DNA from: Marinoscillum sp964351625
GTDB taxonomy: Bacteria; Bacteroidota; Bacteroidia; Cytophagales; Cyclobacteriaceae
Direction of reading: 5' to 3'
DNA length: 64,000 nucleotides
Assembly: GCA_964351625.1 (NCBI GenBank)
Contig: CAYGOV010000017.1
Span: 1 to 64,000 of the forward strand
Shown here: positions 1 through 8,250 of the stretch, one piece after another
Layout: the number at the start of each line of letters is the position of its first letter
How positions within the stretch are numbered: the first letter of the stretch is position 1
Made by a program: the position numbers and the translations under genes
The notes under the pieces: model-generated
Told to the model about the DNA's origin: nothing
Database searches by the model: none
Seen by the model: the letters and a program-made list of their open reading frames with translations, nothing else

Positions 1-152
1 AAGTCATCAGAAAATCCGAAATTATGCCAAAGCCCTAAAGACAAAAGTGGCAACTGTATCCCGCTCTTTCCGCTTCTTCGATATTGCATTTCATCATAAC
101 GGGCATCATTCGGTTGATAGGACGTATATCCTGATTTATCATTTATTTTCAT
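1..152 (-). CDS. Aldo/keto reductase, MgrA/YghZ type (partial; C-terminal part lies outside the window)
   Basis: Only the first 50 residues are inside the window, read from an ATG at 152 towards position 1. They contain a Y-R-R-x-G-x-S-G-x-x-L-P stretch followed by SLGLWHNFG, which is the characteristic N-terminus of the YghZ/MgrA (AKR14, Kv-beta-like) aldo/keto reductases. Members reduce aldehydes such as glyceraldehyde 3-phosphate or methylglyoxal with NADPH in the cytosol. The catalytic Asp-Tyr-Lys-His residues lie beyond the edge and cannot be checked. The family call rests on pattern recognition of the N-terminus alone. Confidence 0.72.
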   Translation of the reverse strand, partial: MKINDKSGYTSYQPNDARYDEMQYRRSGKSGIQLPLLSLGLWHNFGFSDD

Positions 153-340
153 CTAGACTTGGTTTTTGTGAACAAAGAATGCTCAATAGTTGTAATCACC
201 ATTGTGAACTTAATAATTAGTCTGACCACCAAAAAGGAGTGGGCTATTTATATATGGTTAAAGTGAATAACATTATGTTATCAGCTTATAGTTTTAATAA
301 TTTTGGCAAGTCATAATATTGCCGATCAAATAAATAAATA

Positions 341-652
341 ATGATAGAATTAGAAGAGGACAACCTTAAAGAAATCATCAGTCAAAACCCTAAAGTAATT
401 GTTCAATACGGTGCTACATGGTGTGGAAGCTGCAAAATAGTAAAACCCAAATTTAAGCGTCTATCTGGAGAGCACACTGATACTGTGTTTGCCTATGTGG
501 ATGCTGAAAAATTCACACAGTCCAGATCTTTGGCCAATGTAAATAACCTCCCAACTTTTGCAGGATTTAAAGATGGAGCATTAATAGCTCAGGCTGCAGG
601 AAACAAACAAGAAACAATAACCGAAGTACTCGATGCGCTTGCCAGTAATTAA
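341..652 (+). CDS. Thioredoxin family protein
   Basis: A 103-residue single-domain thioredoxin fold protein without a signal peptide, so cytosolic. The redox motif is W27-C28-G29-S30-C31-K32; the usual CGPC is here CGSC, which tends to shift redox potential. The cis-proline that faces the active site is P71 (LPTF). The family catalyses dithiol-disulfide exchange with NADPH/thioredoxin reductase or a dedicated partner. The stop overlaps the start of the next gene by 20 bp, so the two are almost certainly co-translated. Length matches classical thioredoxin. Whether it is the main cellular thioredoxin or a specialised one cannot be told from sequence. Confidence 0.9.
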   Translation: MIELEEDNLKEIISQNPKVIVQYGATWCGSCKIVKPKFKRLSGEHTDTVFAYVDAEKFTQSRSLANVNNLPTFAGFKDGALIAQAAGNKQETITEVLDALASN

Positions 653-887
653 ACACCTAATAGAGTTTGTAGATAAAAACGATGAAGACTGGGTGGTCGA
701 GACTATCGAACTACTTGAGCATATGACAGAGTCTTCTGCTATAAAGGACGAAGAACTAGATGTAATTGGTGAGTTGCTCTCCAATATGTACGGTGCTTTG
801 GAGGTAACGAAAGAAATAAAAAATGGAACGCCTCAAAAAGAAGCGTTAAATGGCTTCATGAAACGAGTGATGGGATCGATTTCCTAA
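633..887 (+). CDS. DUF6952-like small conserved protein linked to thioredoxin
   Basis: An 84-residue acidic, mostly alpha-helical protein of unknown function. It begins MRLPVIKHL and has a conserved-looking DEELDVIGELLSN core and a C-terminal GFMKRVMGSI. I recognise it as the small Bacteroidota protein (DUF6952) that commonly follows a thioredoxin gene; the family number is from memory. The 20-bp overlap with the thioredoxin gene argues for translational coupling and a shared role, perhaps as substrate or adaptor, but this is inference. There is no signal peptide and no cysteine. Its 3' end overlaps the convergent membrane protein gene by 4 bp. Confidence 0.72.
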   Translation: MRLPVIKHLIEFVDKNDEDWVVETIELLEHMTESSAIKDEELDVIGELLSNMYGALEVTKEIKNGTPQKEALNGFMKRVMGSIS

Positions 888-1453
888 TTTTTCAGTTCAT
901 AAGGGTCCAAAACAATTGCGATAATCCAAGCAATAGCCTGCAATGTCAACAGCACATTGTGGGCTTTTTTGTTTTTAATATCTAGCGTAATGAATCCGAT
1001 GTAAATAAAAGCCATTACGTATTGTGGTATTTGGCTAAATATAGCCCAGCCAGATACGATTATGTTCTGTAGGAAGCTCACCACAATGATCCCCAGAAGA
1101 AGGAAAAAGAACCATTTCCATTGATCGTAATAGTACTCATCTAAGTCGGTCTCATGTCCCCTTACTCCAGTTGGAAAAAGCATCCTTGCCAACAAAAAAA
1201 GCAGGATGGGATAAATCAACAAAAACATGACAAGGGGTAAAGTCCAAACATCAACCTCGTTTGTATACTGATAACTATACCACCATTCCTGGATATGCAA
1301 TAGGAAGACATTGAAAACCATAATGGTGTGTGCATAACCAACCTTTACATTTTTCAGATTAGATAGAACATCGGCAATACCAGTAAGGAGTTGGGCAATG
1401 CCTAGTCCCAAAATCAGAGAAAATAGGACGACTACATATTCAAATGGTTCCAT
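884..1453 (-). CDS. Six-helix membrane protein of unknown function
   Basis: A 189-residue protein made almost entirely of hydrophobic segments. I count six likely transmembrane helices, near residues 5-25, 41-58, 70-92, 112-135, 137-155 and 165-182. A charged loop with DETDLDEYYYDQWK-like character lies between helices 3 and 4. The first helix starts right after MEPFEYVVV, so there is no cleavable signal peptide. I do not recognise a functional motif. It is monocistronic, convergent with the thioredoxin pair, and starts at an ATG. A function cannot be assigned. Confidence 0.7.
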   Translation of the reverse strand: MEPFEYVVVLFSLILGLGIAQLLTGIADVLSNLKNVKVGYAHTIMVFNVFLLHIQEWWYSYQYTNEVDVWTLPLVMFLLIYPILLFLLARMLFPTGVRGHETDLDEYYYDQWKWFFFLLLGIIVVSFLQNIIVSGWAIFSQIPQYVMAFIYIGFITLDIKNKKAHNVLLTLQAIAWIIAIVLDPYELKN

Positions 1454-1633
1454 ATAGAAACCAAGTTAATGTTTCTATTTAAAATAAAAATAGACGATTG
1501 GCTGAAGTGAAGTTTTGAAGACAATTCAGGAATTAAGTTGCGGAATCTAAGTTGCACCCTCTGAATCTACGCTATGCTCCAATCTTGATTCAATGGCGAA
1601 CCGTTGAAAATTCTCATCCATCGCGAAAGGGTA

Positions 1634-1662
1634 TAAAAAAACCCAGACGTTGTGGCCTGGGT
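1634..1662 (-). terminator. Rho-independent terminator downstream of tRNA-Val
   Basis: On the minus strand an inverted repeat (stem ACCCAG/CTGGGT at 1641-1646 and 1657-1662, with one more possible pair) is followed directly by a run of T. It lies 10 bp beyond the 3' end of the tRNA, as expected for the terminator of its transcript. Confidence 0.75.
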
Positions 1663-1671
1663 AAAAAAAGT

Positions 1672-1745
1672 GGGCGCTGAGGGATTCGAACCCCCGACCC
1701 CCTCGGTGTAAACGAGGTGCTCTGAACCAGCTGAGCTAAGCGCCC
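1672..1745 (-). tRNA. tRNA-Val (anticodon TAC)
   Basis: A 74-nt cloverleaf on the minus strand. The acceptor stem is GGGCGCT pairing with AGCGCCC, and the D arm is followed by an anticodon stem CCTCG/CGAGG enclosing the loop TTTACAC, so the anticodon is TAC (valine). The T arm contains GGTTCGAATCC. CCA is not encoded, since the gene ends GCGCCC and continues with unrelated bases. It lies about 100 bp downstream of murF on the same strand. Confidence 0.96.
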
Positions 1746-1846
1746 GTTTCGTAAAGCAAAAGAGGTTGCTTGAAAACGGAATGCAAATCTAGCAGAGATT
1801 AAATCTCCTGCAAATAGTTGGATGCATTTATTATTAAAATATTTGA

Positions 1847-3118
1847 TTAGAGTAAATCCTTCAGTTGCTCAAGCTTCATACTGCGTGATCCTTTTATCAA
1901 TAGAGTTCCTTCCTGGAAACTCAACTCACTCAAATTTTCCTTCAAACTCTCAATGTTTTCAAACCACTGAGCGTCTGGCAGTTGGTCAGCTGCCCATTTC
2001 ATATTCGATCCGACAAAGATGGCAGATTGAGGAGTTATTGACTGAACCAATTTACCAACTTGCCGATGTTTTTCCTCCGGAGTTTCCACCTCTTTCATGT
2101 CTCCAAGTACTACGTGCGTTGGACCGTCATATGATGCAAGATTATCTATGGCCGCTTTCATAGAAGTTGGGTTGGCATTGTAGCAATCTAAAATGATTGT
2201 CAGGTCACCTTTTCTCAAAACTTGAGACCGCTGATTCGATGGAATATAAGAAGCAATAGCATCCAAAATGACTTGATCAGGAATATCAAAATATCTACCT
2301 AAAGCCACCGCAGCAGCAATATTTCCAAAATTGTAATTTCCAATAAGCTGAGTTTGCAACTTTAATTCACCCAGTTGTATTTCCAAATTTGGATTGGCCG
2401 CTATGATTTTTAAATCTTCTGAAGGAAAAACGACAGGCTCATCGAATCGCTTAGTCAAATGCTTTAGCCTTTCATCTTCGATATTGATAAAAGCAGTGCC
2501 CCCAGTCCTTTTCAAATGATCGAAAAGCTCCGTTTTACCTCTTAAAACCCCCTCTATTCCCCCAAATAGCTCAGTATGAGCTTCCCCGATATTGGTGATT
2601 AGTCCGATATTTGGATTGGCATATTCACAGAGTTCTGCAATATCTCCAACATGATTTGCACCCATTTCCACAATTGCTATCTCCACTTGTGGGTGAATGT
2701 CCAATATCGTCAATGGGACACCTAGGTGATTGTTATAATTGCCTTTGGTGCAAGAGGTGATATACTTTTTGGAAAGCACCAGATTCACCAATTCTTTTGT
2801 GGTCGTTTTTCCGTTGGAACCAGTGATTCCTAAAACCTTTCGCTTGAAGCGTGATCGGTGGAAAATAGCCAAATCTTGCAAAGCTGTCATTCCATCTTTT
2901 GCTAAAATATACTGGTCATTTACTACATATTCGGCATCATCCACTACCGCAAAGGCTGCTCCTTTCCCTATTGCCTGCTTGGCAAATTCGTTGGCATTGA
3001 AATTTGGACCTTGAATGGCGAAGAAGAGGTTTCCAGGCTCTATTGTTCGCGTATCAATAGAAACTCCTTCACTTTGTAGAAACTTAGAATACAGATACTC
3101 AATAAAATTGTCCATCAT
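1847..3118 (-). CDS. murF: UDP-N-acetylmuramoyl-tripeptide--D-alanyl-D-alanine ligase
   Basis: This cytosolic ligase adds D-Ala-D-Ala to UDP-MurNAc-tripeptide with ATP, the last soluble step of peptidoglycan precursor synthesis. The 423-residue protein has the Mur ligase order. The N-terminal uridine-binding domain carries SIDTRTIEPGNLFFAI, typical of MurF. The central ATPase has the P-loop GITGSNGKTT at residues 97-106 and an EMGANHVGDI motif, and the C-terminal domain has LDCYNANPTSM. Length is slightly below E. coli MurF but normal for Bacteroidota. It starts with two consecutive ATGs. A promoter-like element ends only 2 bp upstream, so the mRNA may be leaderless. The gene is divergent from the next one by 23 bp. 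Confidence 0.97.
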   Translation of the reverse strand: MMDNFIEYLYSKFLQSEGVSIDTRTIEPGNLFFAIQGPNFNANEFAKQAIGKGAAFAVVDDAEYVVNDQYILAKDGMTALQDLAIFHRSRFKRKVLGITGSNGKTTTKELVNLVLSKKYITSCTKGNYNNHLGVPLTILDIHPQVEIAIVEMGANHVGDIAELCEYANPNIGLITNIGEAHTELFGGIEGVLRGKTELFDHLKRTGGTAFINIEDERLKHLTKRFDEPVVFPSEDLKIIAANPNLEIQLGELKLQTQLIGNYNFGNIAAAVALGRYFDIPDQVILDAIASYIPSNQRSQVLRKGDLTIILDCYNANPTSMKAAIDNLASYDGPTHVVLGDMKEVETPEEKHRQVGKLVQSITPQSAIFVGSNMKWAADQLPDAQWFENIESLKENLSELSFQEGTLLIKGSRSMKLEQLKDLL

Positions 3119-3120
3119 TA

Positions 3121-3148
3121 CAAATATAAGCTTGAGACACTATGTCAA
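3121..3148 (-). promoter_or_regulatory. Putative Bacteroidota-type promoter of murF
   Basis: On the minus strand a perfect TAnnTTTG -7 element (TATATTTG, 3121-3128) is preceded after 17 bp by TTG (3146-3148), which matches the phylum's -33 element. The -33 lies inside the first codons of the divergent gene at 3142. The predicted transcription start falls on or next to the murF ATGs, leaving no untranslated leader. No experimental support is available. Confidence 0.5.
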
Positions 3149-3525
3149 CAGAAGGTCGAATTTACTTGATTCTAGATTACTTGGCGAACACTCAAGACTA
3201 CCCTTTTGATCATCCAATTGAAGGAATTATAAAACAGAGAGAAGAAGAAGGTGTGACTACCTTCTGCATGGATAATTTCTCCGACTCGATTAGTCTTTCT
3301 CACGCAAAAACGCTGCTTGAAGAAAAAGAGACTGTGCTGATAGTAAATTTCCTGAGTGAAGATGCGGCAATTGGCAGTACTGCAACTATCCTACAAACTG
3401 CTCTTAAATCAAAGACCAATTTGTATTTCAACCATAAGCCTAAATGGCTAGCACCTTTCATTGAAAGAATGAGTAGTGATCAATATGCAGACACTGATCA
3501 GCTAGAAAGATTATTATTTGATTGA
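3142..3525 (+). CDS. Small soluble protein of unknown function
   Basis: A 127-residue soluble protein with no signal peptide, no membrane segment and a single cysteine (in TFCMDNF). The predicted alternation of helices and strands, including a hydrophobic ETVLIVNFLS strand, fits a small alpha/beta fold. I recognise no family. It is divergent from murF with only 23 bp between the starts, and its 3' end overlaps the convergent amidase gene by 12 bp. The start is an ATG and the reading frame is intact with codon use like its neighbours, so I take it as real. Confidence 0.6.
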   Translation: MSTEGRIYLILDYLANTQDYPFDHPIEGIIKQREEEGVTTFCMDNFSDSISLSHAKTLLEEKETVLIVNFLSEDAAIGSTATILQTALKSKTNLYFNHKPKWLAPFIERMSSDQYADTDQLERLLFD

Positions 3526-4305
3526 AAAATGGTCAGCATCTCGCTGAAAGGGAAATCGTTCTCGGAATTGAAGAAGTTCTTCTTCGAAAAGTTCTGTTAG
3601 GATAATCTCTGATAATTTGGAATAAGCCCGCTTTTGACCTGCGTAATCATAAACCGCTGAGTGCCCAGGGTATGAATGACCAGATTCATCTGATCCAAAT
3701 CGATTGACTCCTACAGAGTAAGCAATGTTTTCAATCGCACGAGCTTGCAATAGAGTATCCCAAGCATTGATTCTAGGACTTGGCCAGTTGGCCACATAGA
3801 CCACTGCATCATATTCATAAAGTTTGTCAGCAGTGGTTTGACTTCTCGACCAAACAGGAAAACGCAGATCATAGCAAATCAATGGCATAATCTTCCAGCC
3901 CTTTACCTCAACGATGATCTTGGAAGCGCCGGGCGTGTAGTCCTTATCCTCCCCTGCTAAGCTGAAAAGATGTCTTTTGTCATAAAAAGAAGCGGTTCCA
4001 TCCGCATTTACAACATATAGCCTATTCACAAAAGTGCCCTTGTCCTTCACCATTACGCTCCCCATCAATGTGGCTTTTCTTTGACTAGCCAATTGCAGCA
4101 TCCACTTGAAGGTATCTGTGCCAGCTACTTCCGCGTATTTCTCTGGATTCATGGAGAATCCTGTGGTGAACATCTCAGGAAGAATTATTAGATCAACTTC
4201 TTCTTCTATTTGCCAGATTTTTTCTTCTAGCATTGCCCGGTTGGCTGTTGGATTCTCCCAATACAACTCGGTTTGTACCAAAGCCAATTTTAGCCTATCA
4301 ATCAC
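3514..4305 (-). CDS. Nitrilase-superfamily omega-amidase (YafV-like)
   Basis: A 263-residue carbon-nitrogen hydrolase. The catalytic triad expected for this superfamily is visible as E44 (LPEMFTTGF), K110 (YDKRHLFS) and C144 (LICYDLRFP). The RHLFSLAGED and SWNRWDT-like regions are those of YafV/omega-amidases, which hydrolyse alpha-keto-glutaramate or ketosuccinamate and may serve in repairing the methionine salvage by-product. It is cytosolic. Translation starts at a GTG whose last bases overlap the def stop codon (4-bp overlap), making it the third gene of a ruvX-def-amidase operon. The exact substrate is inferred from the family. Confidence 0.88.
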   Translation of the reverse strand: MIDRLKLALVQTELYWENPTANRAMLEEKIWQIEEEVDLIILPEMFTTGFSMNPEKYAEVAGTDTFKWMLQLASQRKATLMGSVMVKDKGTFVNRLYVVNADGTASFYDKRHLFSLAGEDKDYTPGASKIIVEVKGWKIMPLICYDLRFPVWSRSQTTADKLYEYDAVVYVANWPSPRINAWDTLLQARAIENIAYSVGVNRFGSDESGHSYPGHSAVYDYAGQKRAYSKLSEIILTELFEEELLQFRERFPFQRDADHFSIK

Positions 4306-4853
4306 CTTTTGGCAGGTACTTTCACACGATAATCTGCATCTACTTTTCCTTTGCTGATATTGGCAAGTTTGCCTTTGATTAATCTCTTTTTAAAAGAGGA
4401 TATTAAATCAGTAAAAAGAATTCCCTCGATGTGATCATATTCATGTTGAATTACTCGAGCGTGCATGCCATCAAAAGTACGTTCCTGTAGTTCCCAATTT
4501 TCATCGTAATACTTGATTTTTATGATTGGCTTTCTACGAACATCCTCCCTAATATTGGGAATACTGAGACATCCTTCTTCAAATGCCCAGATAGTACCAT
4601 CTTCTTCTATGATCTGTGGATTTATAAAAGCACTTCTTAAACCTTCCTCATCCTTTTCCATCATAGGTGTATTGTCCACCACAAAAAGTCTGACTGATTT
4701 TCCTATTTGAGGAGCAGCCAAGCCAACACCTGATGCCGCATGCATGGTTTCAAACATATCATCTATTAGCTGTGAAATATCCTCCCCAACAGGAATATCC
4801 TCTGCCATTTTCTTCAATACTGTGTCTCCGTATAACACTATTGGGTATATCAT
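4302..4853 (-). CDS. def: Peptide deformylase
   Basis: This enzyme removes the N-formyl group from nascent proteins. The 183-residue protein has all three signature motifs: GVGLAAPQ (residues 42-49), EEGCLSIP with the metal-binding C95, and HEYDH with H137, E138 and H141. Length fits the type I enzyme. It sits in the middle of an operon with 4-bp ATGA-type overlaps to ruvX upstream and the amidase downstream. No signal peptide is present. Confidence 0.98.
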   Translation of the reverse strand: MIYPIVLYGDTVLKKMAEDIPVGEDISQLIDDMFETMHAASGVGLAAPQIGKSVRLFVVDNTPMMEKDEEGLRSAFINPQIIEEDGTIWAFEEGCLSIPNIREDVRRKPIIKIKYYDENWELQERTFDGMHARVIQHEYDHIEGILFTDLISSFKKRLIKGKLANISKGKVDADYRVKVPAKR

Positions 4854-5263
4854 CTCTTGCTCTCTAAATATGATTGTAAAATTATCGTTGCACTGACTAA
4901 ATCAATATTTCCTTTATTTCGTCTGTCTTTTTTCTTACTTCCGCTCATTATCATCGAATCCAAAGCCATTTTAGAAGTAAATCGTTCATCATGCAAAATT
5001 AATGGCATAGTTGGGAAAAGTTTACGAAATCGGTTGGCAGTTGCCTCCACTAAGGGAGTGGCGTTTGTGGGTGTGCCATCTGTGTTTTTAGGGTAACCGA
5101 GCACTACCGCCTCTACCACTTCACGATCAAAATAGCTTTTCAAAAAATCCATCAAAGTATGAGAAGGTACCGTCTCAAGCGGAGTGGCTATTATAGCCAA
5201 AGGGTCAGTTACGGCAAGGCCAGTTCTTTTTGATCCGTAATCAATTGATAGTATTCTTGCCAT
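4850..5263 (-). CDS. ruvX: Holliday junction resolvase-like nuclease / pre-16S rRNA nuclease RuvX (YqgF)
   Basis: A 137-residue RNase H-fold protein starting MARILSIDYGSKRTG, which is the YqgF signature with the first catalytic Asp (D8). Further hallmarks are LGYPKNTDG, LHDERFTS and the terminal DLVSATIIL. The family processes the 5' end of 16S rRNA and has been proposed to resolve Holliday junctions. The frame is open 56 codons further upstream, but that extension has no family similarity and the ATG at 5263 gives the canonical N-terminus, so I chose it. It is the first gene of the ruvX-def-amidase operon. Confidence 0.95.
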   Translation of the reverse strand: MARILSIDYGSKRTGLAVTDPLAIIATPLETVPSHTLMDFLKSYFDREVVEAVVLGYPKNTDGTPTNATPLVEATANRFRKLFPTMPLILHDERFTSKMALDSMIMSGSKKKDRRNKGNIDLVSATIILQSYLESKR

Positions 5264-5434
5264 AATGTACAAGGTATGCCCTAATAGGAATTGTCCACTA
5301 GCACACCTTTTTACTTCTTGCGGCAAAGATAAGCTTTGATTGATCCTGACAAATAGTATCAAAAAAACGTTTTTGGGAGTGATGCGTTTATTTGACGTCA
5401 AGACTCGTAATTTTAACACCAAACAAGCCACAAA

Positions 5435-7060
5435 TTGGAGAATCGAAAAAATAGTAAAAGCGCAATCCGACTACCTATCTATATAGGCATAGCCATATCA
5501 GTTGGTGTACTTATTGGAGCCAATATGGCTGGATCAAATACCAACACAGACAACCTTTTCGGTAGCGTTGCAAAGTTCCGTCAAGTCCTTACGCTCGTTC
5601 ATAATGATTATGTTGACGATGTAGATACAGAGAAACTGGTGGAAACTGCCATAGTAGAAATGCTCAGTGAGCTTGACCCACACTCTATCTATCTACCAGC
5701 AGAAGATTCTGAAATAAGTAAATCTCAGCTGCAAGGAAATTTTGAGGGCATCGGTGTAGAATTCAACATTTTTAAGGACACGATATATGTGGTTTCTCCT
5801 ATCAGCGGGGGTCCTTCAGAGTCATTGGGCATCATGCCTGGAGACAAAATAGTCACTGTTGATGATGAATTGGTTGCGGGTGTAGCCATAACTTCCAGAG
5901 GCGTAATTGACAGACTCAGAGGTGAGCGCGGTTCCAAGGTGAAAGTAGAAATAAAAAGAAAAGGTGAAGAAAAGCTTTTAGAATATGTGATCACTAGAGA
6001 TGTGATTCCTCAATACTCTGTAGATGTTTCTTACATGGTCAATGATGAAGTTGGCTATATCAAAGTGAGCAGGTTTGCCGCTACTACTTACATGGAGTTC
6101 AAGGAGGCACTTGGGTCTTTGCAAAGTCAAGGGATGCGCAAGTTGATACTAGATCTCACTGGCAACCCTGGTGGACGTATGAATGTCGCTATAAATATGG
6201 TAGACGAATTCTTGATGGGAAATCAAATGATCGTTTATACAAAAGGAAAATCAGCTCTCAATAATGATGAATATTACTCGAATGAGAAAGGTGATTTTGA
6301 AACTGGAACTGTCATCGTTTTGATAGACGAAGGATCTGCATCTGCTTCAGAAATTGTTTCAGGAGCACTGCAAGATCATGATCGTGCATTGATTGTAGGA
6401 AGAAGGTCCTATGGTAAAGGGTTGGTTCAATTGCCAATGGACCTCAATGATGGCTCATCTATGATTTTGACCATAGCACGCTATTACACGCCAAGCGGTA
6501 GATCTATTCAAAAACCATATGGAGAGGATTCGGATGCTTATCTTATGGAATATTACAACCGCTTTTCGAATGGGGAGATTTACTCTCAGGACAGCATAAA
6601 ATTAAATGACAGCCTTGTCTATAAAACGGATAACGGAAGACTGGTTTATGGTGGCGGAGGTATCATGCCAGACTACTTTGTTCCTTTAGATACCACGGGG
6701 AATAGTAGCTATATAAGAAGACTTTTCAATTCAAACAGTATTGCTGAGTTCAGTCTTAATTACGTCGATAGCCATAGGGCAGAACTTGAAAAAATGAGTT
6801 TAAAGGAATATTTAGATGGTTTTGAAATCACCCCATCCATTATTGAAGAATTGAAGAAGGTTGGGGAAGCGAATGACGTTCCATTCGAAGAGAAGGATTT
6901 CAATAAATCCCAAAAACTGCTAAAAATCTATACAAAGGCATTTATTGCTAGACATATTTGGAAAAATGACGGCTTCTTCCCTATCTACAATGAGCAAAAT
7001 GAGATTTTTCAAAAAGCGCTCACACTTGTAGATGAAGCTAGTCAACTTTCGACCAATTAA
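5435..7060 (+). CDS. S41 family C-terminal processing peptidase (CtpA/Prc type), membrane anchored
   Basis: A 541-residue periplasmic serine protease. One uncleaved N-terminal membrane helix (about residues 12-32) is followed by a helical region, a PDZ domain (about 90-175, with FEGIGVEF and GIMPGDKIVTVD) and the S41 catalytic domain. The catalytic pair is S303 in GSASASEI and K328 in YGKG, 25 residues apart as in E. coli Prc. The family trims C-termini of envelope proteins. The start is TTG at 5435; nearby ATGs are out of frame and later ones would remove the anchor. The C-terminal 130 residues beyond the protease domain are common in Bacteroidota homologues. Confidence 0.93.
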   Translation: MENRKNSKSAIRLPIYIGIAISVGVLIGANMAGSNTNTDNLFGSVAKFRQVLTLVHNDYVDDVDTEKLVETAIVEMLSELDPHSIYLPAEDSEISKSQLQGNFEGIGVEFNIFKDTIYVVSPISGGPSESLGIMPGDKIVTVDDELVAGVAITSRGVIDRLRGERGSKVKVEIKRKGEEKLLEYVITRDVIPQYSVDVSYMVNDEVGYIKVSRFAATTYMEFKEALGSLQSQGMRKLILDLTGNPGGRMNVAINMVDEFLMGNQMIVYTKGKSALNNDEYYSNEKGDFETGTVIVLIDEGSASASEIVSGALQDHDRALIVGRRSYGKGLVQLPMDLNDGSSMILTIARYYTPSGRSIQKPYGEDSDAYLMEYYNRFSNGEIYSQDSIKLNDSLVYKTDNGRLVYGGGGIMPDYFVPLDTTGNSSYIRRLFNSNSIAEFSLNYVDSHRAELEKMSLKEYLDGFEITPSIIEELKKVGEANDVPFEEKDFNKSQKLLKIYTKAFIARHIWKNDGFFPIYNEQNEIFQKALTLVDEASQLSTN

Positions 7061-7074
7061 AACCCAAAAATGAA

Positions 7075-8235
7075 ATGACATTTTATCATCGTCTTGGCGA
7101 AATACCACCCAAAAGACATACTCAATTCAGAAAACCAGATGGTTCGCTTTACGCGGAGGAGCTTGTGTCGAGTAAAGGCTTTTCTGGGATCTATTCGAAC
7201 CTATATCACCATACACCCCCTACTAGAATAAAAGGGATAAATACACCTGTGCCTTTCAAAGAAGAAATGGCTAAAGATCACGGATTGCGCCAAACCCATC
7301 TGAACACGAGCAATGTTGGTATCACGGGTGAAGATTATCTAGGAGCACGTGAAGCGCTGCTAATGAACAATGATGTAGTAATGTCTCTTTGTAATCCTTC
7401 GAGCAGATCAATGGATTATTTTTATAAAAATGCAGAGGGAGATGAAGTGATATACATCCATGATGGCGATGGATGGTTGCTATCGCAATTTGGAAAGCTG
7501 CGTGTAAAGCAAGGCGACTATGTGGTCATTCCTCGCACGACTATCTACAAATTTGAATGGGATGAAGGCCCTTTACGACTGCTTATCATGGAGTCAACCT
7601 CGCCTATTGAGACAGTAAGAAGATATAGAAATGAACTAGGCCAGCTCATGGAGCACTCACCATACTGTGAACGTGATATTAGGCCACCTGCAGAATTAAT
7701 CACTGACACAAGCAAGGGTAAGTTTCTAATGCAGATCAAGAAAGATGGGATGCTCCATCAGTATGAATATGACCAATCCCCTTTTGATTTAGTAGGCTGG
7801 GATGGTTACCTATTTCCATATGCATTGTCCATTCATGATTTTGAGCCGATAACAGGCCGAATCCATCAGCCACCTCCCGTTCATCAGACTTTTCAAAGTC
7901 AAGGCTTTGTGATTTGTTCTTTTGTTCCGAGACTGTTCGATTATCACCCAAATGCGATCCCAGCTCCATATAACCACTCCAACATTGATAGTGACGAAGT
8001 GCTATATTATGCTGAAGGTGACTTCATGAGTAGAAAAGGGATCTCACGCGGTTCATTTACCCTACATCCAGGTGGGTTACCGCATGGGCCTCATCCAGGC
8101 ACTGTAGAGAAAAGCATAGGCGCGAAATCTACAGAGGAATTGGCTGTAATGCTGGACACTTTCAGGCCTTTGTACCTGACTAAATCTGCTCTCAAATATG
8201 TGGATAAAGACTACCCGATGAGTTGGACAGTATAA
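7075..8235 (+). CDS. hmgA: Homogentisate 1,2-dioxygenase family protein
   Basis: This family opens the ring of homogentisate with Fe(II) and O2 to give maleylacetoacetate, in tyrosine/phenylalanine breakdown. The 386-residue cytosolic protein begins with the typical FYHRLGEIPPKRHTQF stretch. It carries the metal-site region around H301 (PYNHSN) and E308, and the later HPGGLPHGPHPG motif. It is about 50 residues shorter than human or Pseudomonas enzymes, as is usual for the Bacteroidota branch. No other tyrosine-degradation gene is adjacent. It follows the S41 protease by 14 bp, so it may be co-transcribed with it. Confidence 0.9.
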   Translation: MTFYHRLGEIPPKRHTQFRKPDGSLYAEELVSSKGFSGIYSNLYHHTPPTRIKGINTPVPFKEEMAKDHGLRQTHLNTSNVGITGEDYLGAREALLMNNDVVMSLCNPSSRSMDYFYKNAEGDEVIYIHDGDGWLLSQFGKLRVKQGDYVVIPRTTIYKFEWDEGPLRLLIMESTSPIETVRRYRNELGQLMEHSPYCERDIRPPAELITDTSKGKFLMQIKKDGMLHQYEYDQSPFDLVGWDGYLFPYALSIHDFEPITGRIHQPPPVHQTFQSQGFVICSFVPRLFDYHPNAIPAPYNHSNIDSDEVLYYAEGDFMSRKGISRGSFTLHPGGLPHGPHPGTVEKSIGAKSTEELAVMLDTFRPLYLTKSALKYVDKDYPMSWTV

Positions 8236-8250
8236 AATCGATGGTCCTAA

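Noticed and set aside
1792..1811. Inverted repeat downstream of murF as a terminator
   Set aside because: The stem is imperfect and no T run follows on the minus strand, so a terminator cannot be supported.
1822..2163. Plus-strand open frame opposite murF
   Set aside because: Antisense shadow of murF with no independent support.
5264..5431. Extended N-terminus of RuvX
   Set aside because: The 56 extra residues show no similarity to the family and the internal ATG gives the canonical MARILSIDYG start.
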